Of a stretch of 64,000 bases of DNA, positions 35,096 through 43,997 are shown piece after piece; position 1 is the stretch's first letter, and the number at the start of each line of letters is the position of its first letter. The DNA is taken from the NCBI GenBank assembly GCA_965222215.1, contig OZ244931.1, forward strand, positions 1,860,001 to 1,924,000. The letters are read 5' to 3'. The stretch comes from JABJAG01 sp965222215. Its GTDB lineage: Bacteria; Pseudomonadota; Alphaproteobacteria; UBA6615. The position numbers and the translations under genes are program-made. Under the pieces are notes generated by a model, which saw nothing but the letters and a program-made list of their open reading frames with translations, was not told where the DNA came from and searched no databases.

Positions 35096-35950
35096 ATGTC
35101 CTACGAAAACGCCGATGCCCTGGTCGACACCGCCTGGGTCGCGAATCACCTCGACGACCCGGATGTTCGGATCGTCGACGGCTCGTGGCACCTGCCGCCG
35201 ACCGGCCGCGACGGCCTCGCCGAGTATCGGGAATCCCATATTCCCGGTGCGGTCCATTTCGATATCGACGCCATCTCCGACAAGGCGTCCTCCCTGCCCC
35301 ACATGCTGCCGAGCCCGGACGCGTTCGCCGAGGCGGTCGGGGCCATGGGGATCGGCAACGATCATCGCGTTGTCGTCTATGACGCGGACGGCCTTTTCTC
35401 CGCGCCGCGCGTCTGGTGGATGTTCCGTGCCTTCGGTCATGACAATGTCGCAGTGATGGCCGGCGGGTTCCGCAAGTGGACGGCGGAAAACCGGCCCGTC
35501 ACGGCCGATTTGCCGGATCATGACAACCAGACATTCAACGCCGTCCTGCGGGCCCATATGGTGCGGTCCATGGAGCAGGTCCACCGCGCCAGCGACGACG
35601 GCAGCGAGATGTTGCTCGATGCGCGCGCCGCGGACCGCTTCGACGGCAGCCAGCCGGAGTTCCGGGAAGGGGTGGAGCCGGGCCACATTCCCAATTCCGC
35701 CAACCTGCCCTATTCGCAGATCGTCGATGCGGAGAACGGCACGTTTCGCGATGCCGAGACGCTGCAGCGTGCGTTTGAGACCGTCGGGGTGAACGGCCCC
35801 GTCGTGACCACCTGCGGGTCCGGCGTCAGCGCCTGCATTCTGGGGCTGGGCATGCATCTGGTCGGCCGCGAAAACTGGGCCGTTTACGACGGCTCGTGGA
35901 CCGAATGGGGCGGCAACCCCGACACGCCGAAGGCAAAGGGCGCAGCATGA
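35096..35950 (+). CDS. sseA: Sulfurtransferase, rhodanese family (3-mercaptopyruvate type)
   Basis: 284 residues with two rhodanese domains. The active-site loop is CGSGVSA with the catalytic Cys near residue 240; CGSGV(S/T)A is the loop of 3-mercaptopyruvate sulfurtransferases. Conserved HIPGAVHFDIDAISD lies in the N-terminal domain. It links cysteine catabolism to sulfane sulfur. 22 bases after the tRNA-editing gene; AGGGGGCG upstream. Confidence 0.9.
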   Translation: MSYENADALVDTAWVANHLDDPDVRIVDGSWHLPPTGRDGLAEYRESHIPGAVHFDIDAISDKASSLPHMLPSPDAFAEAVGAMGIGNDHRVVVYDADGLFSAPRVWWMFRAFGHDNVAVMAGGFRKWTAENRPVTADLPDHDNQTFNAVLRAHMVRSMEQVHRASDDGSEMLLDARAADRFDGSQPEFREGVEPGHIPNSANLPYSQIVDAENGTFRDAETLQRAFETVGVNGPVVTTCGSGVSACILGLGMHLVGRENWAVYDGSWTEWGGNPDTPKAKGAA

Positions 35951-37116
35951 CCAGGAAAACCGGCGTCCGCGACGAAACCCTCCTCGCCAGCGGCGGGCGC
36001 GATCCGGAATCGAACTTCGGGATCGTCAATCCGCCCGTCTATCACGCATCCACCGTCACCCGGCCGACCCTGGCCGAGTACAAGGCCCGCGACTACACCA
36101 AGGACATCACCTACGGACGCATGGGCACCCCGACCCAGAAGGCGTTCGAGGAGGCCGTCGCACTCGTCGAGGGCGGCGACCGGGCCATCGCGGTCTCGTC
36201 CGGCCTGGCGTCGATCACCATCGCGCTGTCCGCGTTCGTGGAATCGGGCGACCATGTGCTCGTCACCGACAGCGCCTACTTCCCGACGCGCAATTTCTGC
36301 AACAACGTCCTGGCGAAATACGGCGTCGAGACCACCTACTACGACCCGATGATCGGCGGCGGCATTGCCGACCTGATCCGCGACAACACGAAGGTCGTGT
36401 TCACCGAGGCGCCCGGCTCCCAGACATTCGAGGTGCAGGATATCCCTGCCATCGCCGACGCGGCCCACGCCCGCGGCGCGATCGTGATGAACGACAACAC
36501 ATGGGGCACCCCGCTCTACTTCAAGTCGTTCGAGCGCGGCATCGACGTCTCGGTCCACGCGGCCACCAAGTACATCGTCGGCCATTCCGACGCGATGCTC
36601 GGCGTGATCGTCACCACCGACGAACACTACAAGACGATCCTCGACAACTTCCGCTACTGGGGCCAGCACGCCGCGCCCGACGACTGCTACCTCGGCCTGC
36701 GCGGCCTGCGCACCATGGGGGTGCGCCTGAAGCAGCACCAGGAAAACGCCACGACCGTCGCCAACTGGCTGAAAGCACGCCCGGAAGTCTCCCGCGTTCT
36801 GTACCCGGCCCTGCCGGACGACCCCGGCCACGAGACCTGGAAGCGGGACTTCGAGGGCGCCTGCGGCCTGTTCGGTGTGGTGCTGAAAGAGCATTACGAG
36901 GACGCGCAGCTTGCGAAGATGCTCGACGGGCTCGAGCTGTTCGCCATGGGCGCGAGCTGGGGCGGCTACGAATCCCTCATTCTGCCGGCCAGTCCGGTGC
37001 GCACAGCGACGACATGGGACGCGGAAGGCTCGCTCCTGCGCCTGCATGTCGGGCTGGAGCATCCGGACGACCTGATCGCCGACCTCGACGCCGGGTTCCA
37101 GCGGCTGGCCGGATGA
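35947..37116 (+). CDS. metC: Cystathionine beta-lyase
   Basis: 389 residues, Cys/Met metabolism PLP enzyme. The PLP-lysine is in SVHAATKYIVGHSDAMLG; PPVYHASTV and YGRMGTPT are family features; the ending RLHVGLEHPDDLIADLDAGF is typical. Converts cystathionine to homocysteine, pyruvate and ammonia. The start overlaps the sulfurtransferase stop (ATGA). Confidence 0.9.
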   Translation: MTRKTGVRDETLLASGGRDPESNFGIVNPPVYHASTVTRPTLAEYKARDYTKDITYGRMGTPTQKAFEEAVALVEGGDRAIAVSSGLASITIALSAFVESGDHVLVTDSAYFPTRNFCNNVLAKYGVETTYYDPMIGGGIADLIRDNTKVVFTEAPGSQTFEVQDIPAIADAAHARGAIVMNDNTWGTPLYFKSFERGIDVSVHAATKYIVGHSDAMLGVIVTTDEHYKTILDNFRYWGQHAAPDDCYLGLRGLRTMGVRLKQHQENATTVANWLKARPEVSRVLYPALPDDPGHETWKRDFEGACGLFGVVLKEHYEDAQLAKMLDGLELFAMGASWGGYESLILPASPVRTATTWDAEGSLLRLHVGLEHPDDLIADLDAGFQRLAG

Positions 37117-38585
37117 GCGCGCAAGCGCCCCAGACCGTTCAGCAGTATATCGACGAAACGCCACGCTGGCGTGACGGCACCCCCACGCCGGGCGCCGCGC
37201 TGACGGCGATGCAGTGGCGTATCTGGCTGCTCGCGGCGGCCGGGAAGTTCTTCGAGGGCCTCGTCGTGTTCCTGACCGGCGTCGCCCTGCCCCTGATCGC
37301 GAAGGAATTCACGCTCGACGGCGCGGGCCACGGTCTCGTGGGCGCGGCCCCGCTCGCCGGCATCCTGTTCGGCGCGACCTTGCTCGGCGGGCTCGCCGAC
37401 AGGCTCGGGCGCAAGCCGGTGTTCATCGGCGAGATGTTCCTGTTCATCGCCTTCCTCGTGGCCATCGCCCTCGCGCCGAGCCTGCCGGTCCTCGTGATCT
37501 GCCTGTTCGGCATGGGCCTCGCGCTCGGTGCGGACTATCCCACCGCGCACATGGTGATTTCCGAAGCGATCCCGTCGAAGACCCGCGGCCGGCTCGTGAT
37601 CGGCGCGTTCGGCTTCCAGGCCCTGGGCGCGCTGAGCGGCGTCGCCGTCGGCTACCTGATCCTGGTCAACGAGCCGAACCTGTCGGCCTGGCGCTGGATG
37701 TACGCGACCGCCATCGTCCCGGCCGCCATCGTCGCCTTCGGGCGCTTCTTCGTGCCGGAGAGTGCGAACTGGCTGATGGCGAAGGGCGATACGACCGCCG
37801 CGAAGGCCGCCCTCGCGACCCTACTGCGCCGCGATCCGCCCTACCCGACCGGAATTGATCTCGCCCCGCCGCCGGCGGACACAAGCGAATCCTCCGGCTA
37901 CGGCGCCCTGTTCGACAGGCGGAACCGCCGCGCCACCGTCTTCGCCTCGCTGCCATGGTTCCTGCAGGACCTCGGGACCTACGGGATCGGGATTTTCACC
38001 CCCACGATCCTCGCCGCGACGCTCGGCCACTCCGTCGTGAAGTCCGGCTCCGTGGCGCAGGTCGTCCACGGCGACATGGCGGCGGCCAAGGGCACGGCCT
38101 TGATCGATATCCTGCTCATCGTGGGGATTGTCGCGGCCGTCTGGCTCGCCGACCGGGTCGGCCGCGTGCGGCTCCAGGTCATCGGCTTCATCGGCTGCGC
38201 GGCGGGCCTCCTGATCGCGGCGCTCTCAGCGGGCTTCGACGGCACCACGAAACTGGTGCTGATCTTCGCCGGATTCATGCTGTTCAACTTCATGACCAAC
38301 ATGGGCCCGAACGCCCAGACCTACCTGATCGCGGGCGAGGTCTTCCCGACCCACCTGCGCGGCAAGGGCGCCGGCTTCGCCGCGTCCTTCGCGAAGCTGG
38401 GCGCCGTCGCCACGGCGTTCCTGTTCCCGGTCCTGCTGCTCGACCTGGGGCAGAGCTTCGTCCTGGGGCTGTTGATCGTGACGTCGCTGATCGGCGCGGT
38501 TGTTACCTGGCGCTACCGGATCGACACGCGCGGCATCGACCTCGACACGCTGCGGGAGCGTGACGCGGAACGCGGGCGGGTTTGA
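37113..38585 (+). CDS. MFS transporter
   Basis: 490 residues, twelve-helix major facilitator. Signature GGLADRLGRKPVF between helices 2 and 3, and SKTRGR / PTHLRGKGAG loops place it among sugar-porter or metabolite:H+ symporters. The substrate is unknown; the operon suggests a sulfur compound or amino acid, by inference. The ATG overlaps metC (ATGA). The C-terminal codons and the TGA stop come from a REP element (38572-38598). Confidence 0.85.
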   Translation: MSAQAPQTVQQYIDETPRWRDGTPTPGAALTAMQWRIWLLAAAGKFFEGLVVFLTGVALPLIAKEFTLDGAGHGLVGAAPLAGILFGATLLGGLADRLGRKPVFIGEMFLFIAFLVAIALAPSLPVLVICLFGMGLALGADYPTAHMVISEAIPSKTRGRLVIGAFGFQALGALSGVAVGYLILVNEPNLSAWRWMYATAIVPAAIVAFGRFFVPESANWLMAKGDTTAAKAALATLLRRDPPYPTGIDLAPPPADTSESSGYGALFDRRNRRATVFASLPWFLQDLGTYGIGIFTPTILAATLGHSVVKSGSVAQVVHGDMAAAKGTALIDILLIVGIVAAVWLADRVGRVRLQVIGFIGCAAGLLIAALSAGFDGTTKLVLIFAGFMLFNFMTNMGPNAQTYLIAGEVFPTHLRGKGAGFAASFAKLGAVATAFLFPVLLLDLGQSFVLGLLIVTSLIGAVVTWRYRIDTRGIDLDTLRERDAERGRV

Positions 38586-38598
38586 AACCCGCCCCTTC
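38572..38598 (-). repeat. REP palindrome at the end of the MFS gene
   Basis: GCGGGCGGGTTTGAAACCCG continuing CCCCTTC, minus orientation. It overlaps the last codons and the TGA of the MFS gene and pairs with 38665-38692. Confidence 0.9.
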
Positions 38599-38664
38599 CT
38601 GAAAACGCGGTGAAGATCCGAAGAGCCAGCCGGACCGAGCCGCAAGAAAACACGACGTGGGGTC

Positions 38665-38692
38665 TGTAGGGGCGGGTTTGTAACCCGCCCGC
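38665..38692 (+). repeat. REP palindrome, plus orientation
   Basis: TGTAGGGGCGGGTTTGTAAC then CCGCCCGC. With the preceding copy it forms a second BIME-like inverted pair, between two convergent genes. Confidence 0.9.
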
Positions 38693-38699
38693 AACGGCG

Positions 38700-39668
38700 T
38701 TAACCCCGCCCGTGCGGCTCACTCGGGTCGATGTCGGGACCCAGCGGCACGATCCCCAGCGGGTTCCGCTGCGCGCTCTTCGAGTAGTACCCGCGCTTGT
38801 AGACCTCGAGGTCGACCGTCCCGGCCACACCCGGCATCTGGTAGATCTCGCGCGAGTAGGCCCACAGGTTCGGATAGTCGATCAGCCGGCGCAGGTTGCA
38901 CTTGAACGCCCCGAAATAGGCCGCGTCGAACCGGATCATCGTCGGAAACAGCCGCACATCGGCCTCCGTGAAACGGTCGCCGCACAGGTAACGGTTGTCC
39001 GACAGGTGCGCTTCCAGCTTGTCCAGCGTCGCGAACACGTCGCGCACCGCCGCCTCGTAGGCCTCCTGGGACATGGAGAAGCCCGCCCGGTACACCCCGT
39101 TGTTGACGGTGTTGTAGATCAGGTCGTTCCAGTCATCGATGTCGCCGCGCAGGTCTTCCGGGTACAGGTCCCGCTCATCGTTGGAGAAGGCATCGAACGC
39201 CTCGTTGAACATCCGCACGATCTCGGCGGATTCGTTGCTGACGATGGTCTCCCGCTCGCGGTCCCACAGCACCGGCACGGTCACCCGGCCCGTACAGGCC
39301 GGGTCGGCCTCGGTATAGACCTCGTGCAGCGCCGACTTGCCGAGGACCGTGTCCACATGGTCGTCGTCGAAGTACCAGCCCTGGTCGTTGCGGCGCGGCA
39401 CCGTCATGTCGAGGGAGATCGTGTCCTCCAGCCCCTTGAAGACCCGGGTCAGCATGGTCCGGTGCGCCCAGGGGCAGTTCTGCGCCACATACAGGTGGTA
39501 GCGCCCGCGTTCCGGGACGAACCCGCCCTCGCCGCTCGGCCCCGCCGATCCGTCCGTTGTGATCCAGTTCCGGAACCCGGATTCGACACGCTTGAACGCG
39601 CCCGACTTGTCGGTCTTCGACTTGGCTTCGTCTTCCTCGGTCCAGCGACCGTCCACGAGCATGGCCAT
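38700..39668 (-). CDS. Glutathionyl-hydroquinone reductase (ECM4/YqjG-like GST)
   Basis: 322 residues. Xi-class glutathione transferase with the catalytic Cys65 in NCPWAHR and the family features LDMTVPRRNDQGW and RVTVPVLWDRERETIVSNESAEI. Reduces glutathionyl-(hydro)quinones in the cytoplasm. Divergent from the thiolase cluster, with a 163-base shared upstream region. Confidence 0.92.
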   Translation of the reverse strand: MAMLVDGRWTEEDEAKSKTDKSGAFKRVESGFRNWITTDGSAGPSGEGGFVPERGRYHLYVAQNCPWAHRTMLTRVFKGLEDTISLDMTVPRRNDQGWYFDDDHVDTVLGKSALHEVYTEADPACTGRVTVPVLWDRERETIVSNESAEIVRMFNEAFDAFSNDERDLYPEDLRGDIDDWNDLIYNTVNNGVYRAGFSMSQEAYEAAVRDVFATLDKLEAHLSDNRYLCGDRFTEADVRLFPTMIRFDAAYFGAFKCNLRRLIDYPNLWAYSREIYQMPGVAGTVDLEVYKRGYYSKSAQRNPLGIVPLGPDIDPSEPHGRG

Positions 39669-39831
39669 GTTCGTCTCCCCTTGTTGCGGACTAACCTAGG
39701 CGGCGGGTTCGCAGAAGCAAACCGCGCGTCCGCGATCCGCCCGGAATCATGGACTTTTCCCGGCCGTCGCGATAATCGAGGAAGGCAATCGCGGAACATA
39801 CCGCGAGCCGAAGACATCCACGGGGAACGCC

Positions 39832-40977
39832 TTGAGCCTGAAACGCGCCTGCGCCATCGCCGGAGTTGCCGAATCCCGTCTCGGCGTGGTGCCGGATTCG
39901 ACCGTGCTGACCCTGCAGGCCGAGGCGATGGTCGCGGCGCTGGCCGACGCGGGGCTCGAAAAAACCGACGTCGACGGCCTGCTTGTCTCCGGTCCGTGGG
40001 GACGGCTTCCCGGCCTGCAGATCGCGGAATACCTGGGCATCCAGCCCACCTACACCGACAGCACCATGGTCGGCGGCGCGTCGTTCGAATTCCATCTGGG
40101 CCACGCGGCGGCCGCCATCCAGGCCGGCCTGTGCAAGGTCGCCGTCATCCTCTACGGCAGCACCCAGCGTTCGCGCGCCGACAAGTACATCTTCCAGATC
40201 CGGGACGACCTCGGCTACCAGTACGAGGCGCCCTATGGCCTGCCGACCCCGGTCGGCTCCTACGCGCTCGCCGCGTCGCGCCACTTCGCCGAATACGGCA
40301 CGACATCTGAGCAGCTCGCCGACCTCGCCGTCTCGACCCGCGAATGGGCCAGCATGAACCCGAAGGCCTACCGGCGCGAACCGCTGACCCGCGACGAGGT
40401 GCTGAACTCCGGTCCGATCGCGACGCCGCTGTCGAAGTTCGACTGCTGCCTGTTCACCGACGGCGGCGGCGCGGCGGTCGTCGTCAGCCCGGATATCGCG
40501 AAAAATCTCGACAAGCCGCCGGTCTGGCTTCTCGGCCAGGGCGAAAGCATCTCCCACGCGCAGATCTCGGAAATGCGCGACCTCACTATCACCCCTGCCG
40601 CCGCGTCGGGCGCGCGGGCGTTCGAGATGGCGGGCGTCACCCACGCCGACCTCGATGTGGTCGAGATCTACGATTCCTTCACCATCACCGTGCTGCTGAC
40701 GCTTGAGTCCCTTGGCTTCTGCAAGCCCGGCGAAGGCGGCGCGTTCATCTCCGGCGGACGGACCGGCCCGAGCGGCGAATTCCCGCTGAACACCAACGGC
40801 GGCGGCCTGTCCTACTGCCACCCCGGCCAGTACGGCATTTTCCTGATTATCGAGGCAGTCCGGCAGCTGCGCGGCGAATGCGACGAACGCCAGGTCGCGG
40901 ACGCGACCCTCGCACTCATCAGCGGCACCGGCGGCGTGTTGTCCTCCAACTCGACATGTATTCTCGGCGTGGAATAG
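39832..40977 (+). CDS. Thiolase-like protein of the SCP-x/Ltp type
   Basis: 381 residues, thiolase fold. Where condensing or degrading thiolases carry the acyl-accepting Cys, this protein reads MVGGASFEF, with Ser84. The C-terminal half keeps ADLDVVEIYDSFTITVLLTLESLGFC and HPGQYGIF. Together with the DUF35 partner that follows, this points to the non-thiolytic Ltp-like branch, some of whose members are retro-aldolases. TTG start at 39832 behind GGGGAA; no ATG fits better. Confidence 0.8.
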   Translation: MSLKRACAIAGVAESRLGVVPDSTVLTLQAEAMVAALADAGLEKTDVDGLLVSGPWGRLPGLQIAEYLGIQPTYTDSTMVGGASFEFHLGHAAAAIQAGLCKVAVILYGSTQRSRADKYIFQIRDDLGYQYEAPYGLPTPVGSYALAASRHFAEYGTTSEQLADLAVSTREWASMNPKAYRREPLTRDEVLNSGPIATPLSKFDCCLFTDGGGAAVVVSPDIAKNLDKPPVWLLGQGESISHAQISEMRDLTITPAAASGARAFEMAGVTHADLDVVEIYDSFTITVLLTLESLGFCKPGEGGAFISGGRTGPSGEFPLNTNGGGLSYCHPGQYGIFLIIEAVRQLRGECDERQVADATLALISGTGGVLSSNSTCILGVE

Positions 40978-40991
40978 GAAGGGAACAGGCC

Positions 40992-41384
40992 ATGAGCGAC
41001 GACACCCTTCCCGATCCCGATTCCGAGCCCTACTGGCAGGGCGCCGCCGCAGGCGAATTGCGCTACCAGCGCTGCAGGGCCTGCGAGGCCGCGATCTTCT
41101 TTCCGCGCTCCCTGTGCCCGGAATGCGGCGCGCCCGATCCGGACTGGGCCACGTCCGAAGGCAACGGCACCGTCTATGCCTGCTCGACCGTCCATCGCGC
41201 CCCGCCGGCCTTCAGGGACGAGGCGCCCTACACGGTCCTGCTGGTCGATCTCGACGAGGGCTTTCGCATGATGAGCCGGCTCGTCGACGCCGGCCCGGAC
41301 GCGGTGGCCATCGGCGACAAGGTCACGGTCGTCTTCCGCGACGGGCCGAACGGCCGCGCCGCCCCCTATTTCAAGCCTGCCTAG
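40992..41384 (+). CDS. Zn-ribbon/OB-fold (DUF35) partner of the thiolase-like protein
   Basis: 130 residues. A rubredoxin-like zinc ribbon (CRAC ... CPEC near residues 28-46) is followed by an OB fold (NGTVYACSTVHRAPPAF, VLLVDLDEGFRMMSRLV). DUF35 proteins bind acyl-CoA and form complexes with SCP-x-type thiolases. 14 bases after the thiolase gene. Confidence 0.88.
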   Translation: MSDDTLPDPDSEPYWQGAAAGELRYQRCRACEAAIFFPRSLCPECGAPDPDWATSEGNGTVYACSTVHRAPPAFRDEAPYTVLLVDLDEGFRMMSRLVDAGPDAVAIGDKVTVVFRDGPNGRAAPYFKPA

Positions 41385-41393
41385 AGGACGTCC

Positions 41394-42089
41394 ATGAAGA
41401 ACAAGAAATCGGAAACGCTGGAAGACGCCGTCGGCCGCATCGGCGACGGCGCGACCATCCTCGTCGGCGGGTTCGGCCAGCCGGGGGTGCCGGAGATCCT
41501 GATCGACGGCGTGTGCGACCTCGGCCGCCGCGACCTGACCATCGTCACCAACAACGCCGGCACCGGCCACAGCGGCATCGCGCGGCTGATCGAGGAAGGT
41601 TGCGTCGGCAAGCTGGTCTGCAGCTTCCCCTGGGCCAAGGAATCGTTTGTTTTCAAGGAACTGTATGACGCCGGCAAGATCGAGCTTGAGATTGTGCCCC
41701 AGGGCACCCTGGCCGAACGGATGCGCACGGCGGGTGCGGGTCTCGGCGGCTTCCTGACCCCGACGGCGCTCGGCACCGATCTGGCCGACGGCAAACCGAT
41801 CGTCGAGGTCGACGGGCGCGAATACGTGCTGGAAAAACCCCTGCGCGCCGATTTCGCCCTCATCAAGGCCTACAAGGCCGACCCGCGCGGGAATTTGGTC
41901 TACCGGAAGACGGCGCGGAACTTCAATCCGATCATGGCCATGGCCGCCGACTTCACCATCGTCGAGGTCCAGGAGGACGTGGCCATCGACGAACTCGACC
42001 CGGAAGTGATCGTCACACCGGGGGTTTTCGTCGATACTTACTATGTGACCGGCTGGTACGAGATCGGCAAGGAGCGTGAGGCATCATGA
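41394..42089 (+). CDS. 3-oxoacid CoA-transferase subunit A
   Basis: 231 residues, alpha subunit of a class I CoA transferase (ScoA/PcaI/AtoD type). Family signature GATILVGGFGQPGVPEILID near residues 18-37 and IVTNNAGTGHSGIARL. It transfers CoA from succinyl-CoA to a 3-oxoacid together with subunit B. Nine bases after the DUF35 gene. Confidence 0.92.
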   Translation: MKNKKSETLEDAVGRIGDGATILVGGFGQPGVPEILIDGVCDLGRRDLTIVTNNAGTGHSGIARLIEEGCVGKLVCSFPWAKESFVFKELYDAGKIELEIVPQGTLAERMRTAGAGLGGFLTPTALGTDLADGKPIVEVDGREYVLEKPLRADFALIKAYKADPRGNLVYRKTARNFNPIMAMAADFTIVEVQEDVAIDELDPEVIVTPGVFVDTYYVTGWYEIGKEREAS

Positions 42090-42763
42090 GCGAGCAGAAC
42101 ACCAACCTTCTCACCCGGCTGCAGATCGCGGCCCGCGCCGCCCAGGACATGGAGGACGGCTGGCTGGTCAATCTCGGCATCGGCATGCCGACCATGATCC
42201 CGGCCTTCATCCCCGACGACCGCGACGTGATGTTCCACTCGGAAAACGGCCTGATCGGCATGGGGCCCCAGCCCAAGGAGGGCGAGGCCGACCAGGACCT
42301 CATCAGCGCCGGCAAGGAGCTGGTGACCATGGTCCCCGGCGGCGCCTATGTGCACCACACGGATTCCTTTGCCGTCGCGCGCGGCGGACGCCTCGATTGC
42401 GCCGTCCTCGGCGCGTTCCAGGTCGCGGCCAACGGCGATCTGTGCAACTGGCGTCTCCCGACCCAGACGTCGGGCAGCGTCGGCGGCGCGATGGACATCG
42501 CGGCGGGCTCCAAGCGGGTCTTCGCGATGATGACCCACACCGCGCGCGACGGCGCGGCCAAGATCGTCACCGAACGCACCTATCCGCTGACAGCCATGCA
42601 GGTCGTCACGAAGATCTACACGGATATGGCCGTGATCAGCGTCACCGACGACGGCCTCGTCCTCGACGAGGTCGCCCCGGGCCTGACCGCCGACGAGGTG
42701 CAAAAGGTCACGGACGCCCCGCTCATCATGGACAACGTCGGCGAAATCGCCGTCGCGGCCTGA
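42086..42763 (+). CDS. 3-oxoacid CoA-transferase subunit B
   Basis: 225 residues, beta subunit. The catalytic glutamate is Glu53 in HSENGLIGMGP, with VNLGIGMPTMIP before it. ATGA overlap with subunit A. The specific oxoacid (acetoacetate, 3-oxoadipate or other) cannot be decided. Confidence 0.92.
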   Translation: MSEQNTNLLTRLQIAARAAQDMEDGWLVNLGIGMPTMIPAFIPDDRDVMFHSENGLIGMGPQPKEGEADQDLISAGKELVTMVPGGAYVHHTDSFAVARGGRLDCAVLGAFQVAANGDLCNWRLPTQTSGSVGGAMDIAAGSKRVFAMMTHTARDGAAKIVTERTYPLTAMQVVTKIYTDMAVISVTDDGLVLDEVAPGLTADEVQKVTDAPLIMDNVGEIAVAA

Positions 42764-42774
42764 CTCGCCCACCC

Positions 42775-42854
42775 GTCATTGCGAGGAGCAACGCGACGAA
42801 GCAATCCAGAGCCGACACGCCCGCCCTGGATTGCTTCGCGACGCTCGCAATGAC
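42775..42854. repeat. Palindromic repeat, CGTCATTGCGAG family, copy 3
   Basis: GTCATTGCGAGGAGC ... GAAGCAATCCAG ... CTGGATTGCTTCG ... CGCTCGCAATGAC. It separates the CoA-transferase genes from the SDR gene and could form a hairpin in the transcript. Confidence 0.85.
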
Positions 42855-42890
42855 AGCCCTTCAGCCGGGTACTTGTAGAGAGGACCACCC

Positions 42891-43649
42891 ATGAACGAAC
42901 TCACCTCCATCGAAGGCCAGGTCGCCGTCGTCACCGGCGGCACGGCCGGCATGGGTGAATCCGCCGCCGTGCGCTTCGGCGCGGAGGGCGCGAAGGTCGC
43001 CGTGATCGGCCGCACGCCGGAGAAAGGCGATGCCGTCGTCAAACGCATCACCGACGCGGGTGGCGAAGCCATGTTCGTGAAGGCCGAATGCGCCGACGAG
43101 GGCGAGGTGAAAGCCGCCTGCAGGACCATCCTCGACACATGGGGCCGCGCCGACATCCTCGTGAACACCGCGGGCGGGTTTATCGACGCGCCGCCGCTGG
43201 AGGAGGTCTCGGCCGAAGACATGGCCCACAGCTGGGGCTGGAACGTGATGGCCAAGTTCCTGATCACCCGCGAACTGGTCCCGGCCATGAAGGCCAACAA
43301 CTACGGGCGGATCGTGAATATCTCGTCGGTCGCCGGCCGTACCGCACGCGGCGCATCCATCGAGTACGGCACCACGGAAGCCGGGATCATCGGCCTCACC
43401 CGCCGCCTGGCCACGGAACTCGCACCCCACGGCATCACCGTCAACGCCATCGCGCCGGGCCTCGTGCTGACCCCGCGTGTGCGGCGGCATCCGCCGGAAG
43501 AACTGGAAAAGCGCGCGAAATCCATGCCCGTCGGACGCATGGGCACGCCGGAAGAACTGGCCCATGCCATCTGGTACTTCTGCACCCCGGGCGCGGGCTT
43601 CACGACCGGCGCGGTGCTCGACGTGAACGGCGGGAGCTGGATGGGGTAG
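42891..43649 (+). CDS. SDR-like protein lacking the catalytic lysine
   Basis: 252 residues. Rossmann motif TGGTAGMGES at residues 15-24, NTAGG at 92-96 and NISSVAG with the catalytic Ser are normal. The YxxxK site reads Tyr159-Gly-Thr-Thr-Glu163, so the conserved Lys is Glu. The codons TAC GGC ACC ACG GAA are unambiguous. It may be an SDR with altered chemistry or a structural paralogue. A near copy of its 3' end occurs at 44440-44549. CoA-cluster context suggests a hydroxyacyl substrate. Confidence 0.85.
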   Translation: MNELTSIEGQVAVVTGGTAGMGESAAVRFGAEGAKVAVIGRTPEKGDAVVKRITDAGGEAMFVKAECADEGEVKAACRTILDTWGRADILVNTAGGFIDAPPLEEVSAEDMAHSWGWNVMAKFLITRELVPAMKANNYGRIVNISSVAGRTARGASIEYGTTEAGIIGLTRRLATELAPHGITVNAIAPGLVLTPRVRRHPPEELEKRAKSMPVGRMGTPEELAHAIWYFCTPGAGFTTGAVLDVNGGSWMG

Positions 43650-43674
43650 TTAGCAGCGCAATTGGCGCCGTGAG

Positions 43675-43992
43675 CTACCCAATATCGGTCGACAGACGCG
43701 CCGCGATATTCATCCGCTGGCCGTAGAGCGCCTCCAGGACAATGGTCTTCCGGCCCTCAATCCGAAAGAAGACCGAAACCGGAAAACCGTTCAGCGCCCA
43801 TTTTCGGAATTCCTTGCCCTCAAGACGGGTGTAGACCGGACAGGCCAGAGGCTCTGCCCGTATGAAATTCACGCTGTCTTCGATCCGGTCGACAAACCTC
43901 AACGCGGTGGGAGAACCGGCGTTTTCTCGATAAAAAACGGTGAGATCGAGAAGCTGTCTCCTGAACAGCGCGCTGCGGACGATCGCCGGCAT
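43675..43992 (-). CDS. RelE/ParE-family toxin
   Basis: 105 residues of the RelE/ParE fold (LDLTVFYRENAGSPTALRFVDRIE, then RKWALNGFPVSVFFRIE and VLEALYGQRM). ParE types poison gyrase and RelE types cut mRNA; the ParD-like partner favours ParE. Five bases downstream of the antitoxin gene, convergent with the SDR gene 25 bases away. Confidence 0.85.
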   Translation of the reverse strand: MPAIVRSALFRRQLLDLTVFYRENAGSPTALRFVDRIEDSVNFIRAEPLACPVYTRLEGKEFRKWALNGFPVSVFFRIEGRKTIVLEALYGQRMNIAARLSTDIG

Positions 43993-43997
43993 ACGCC

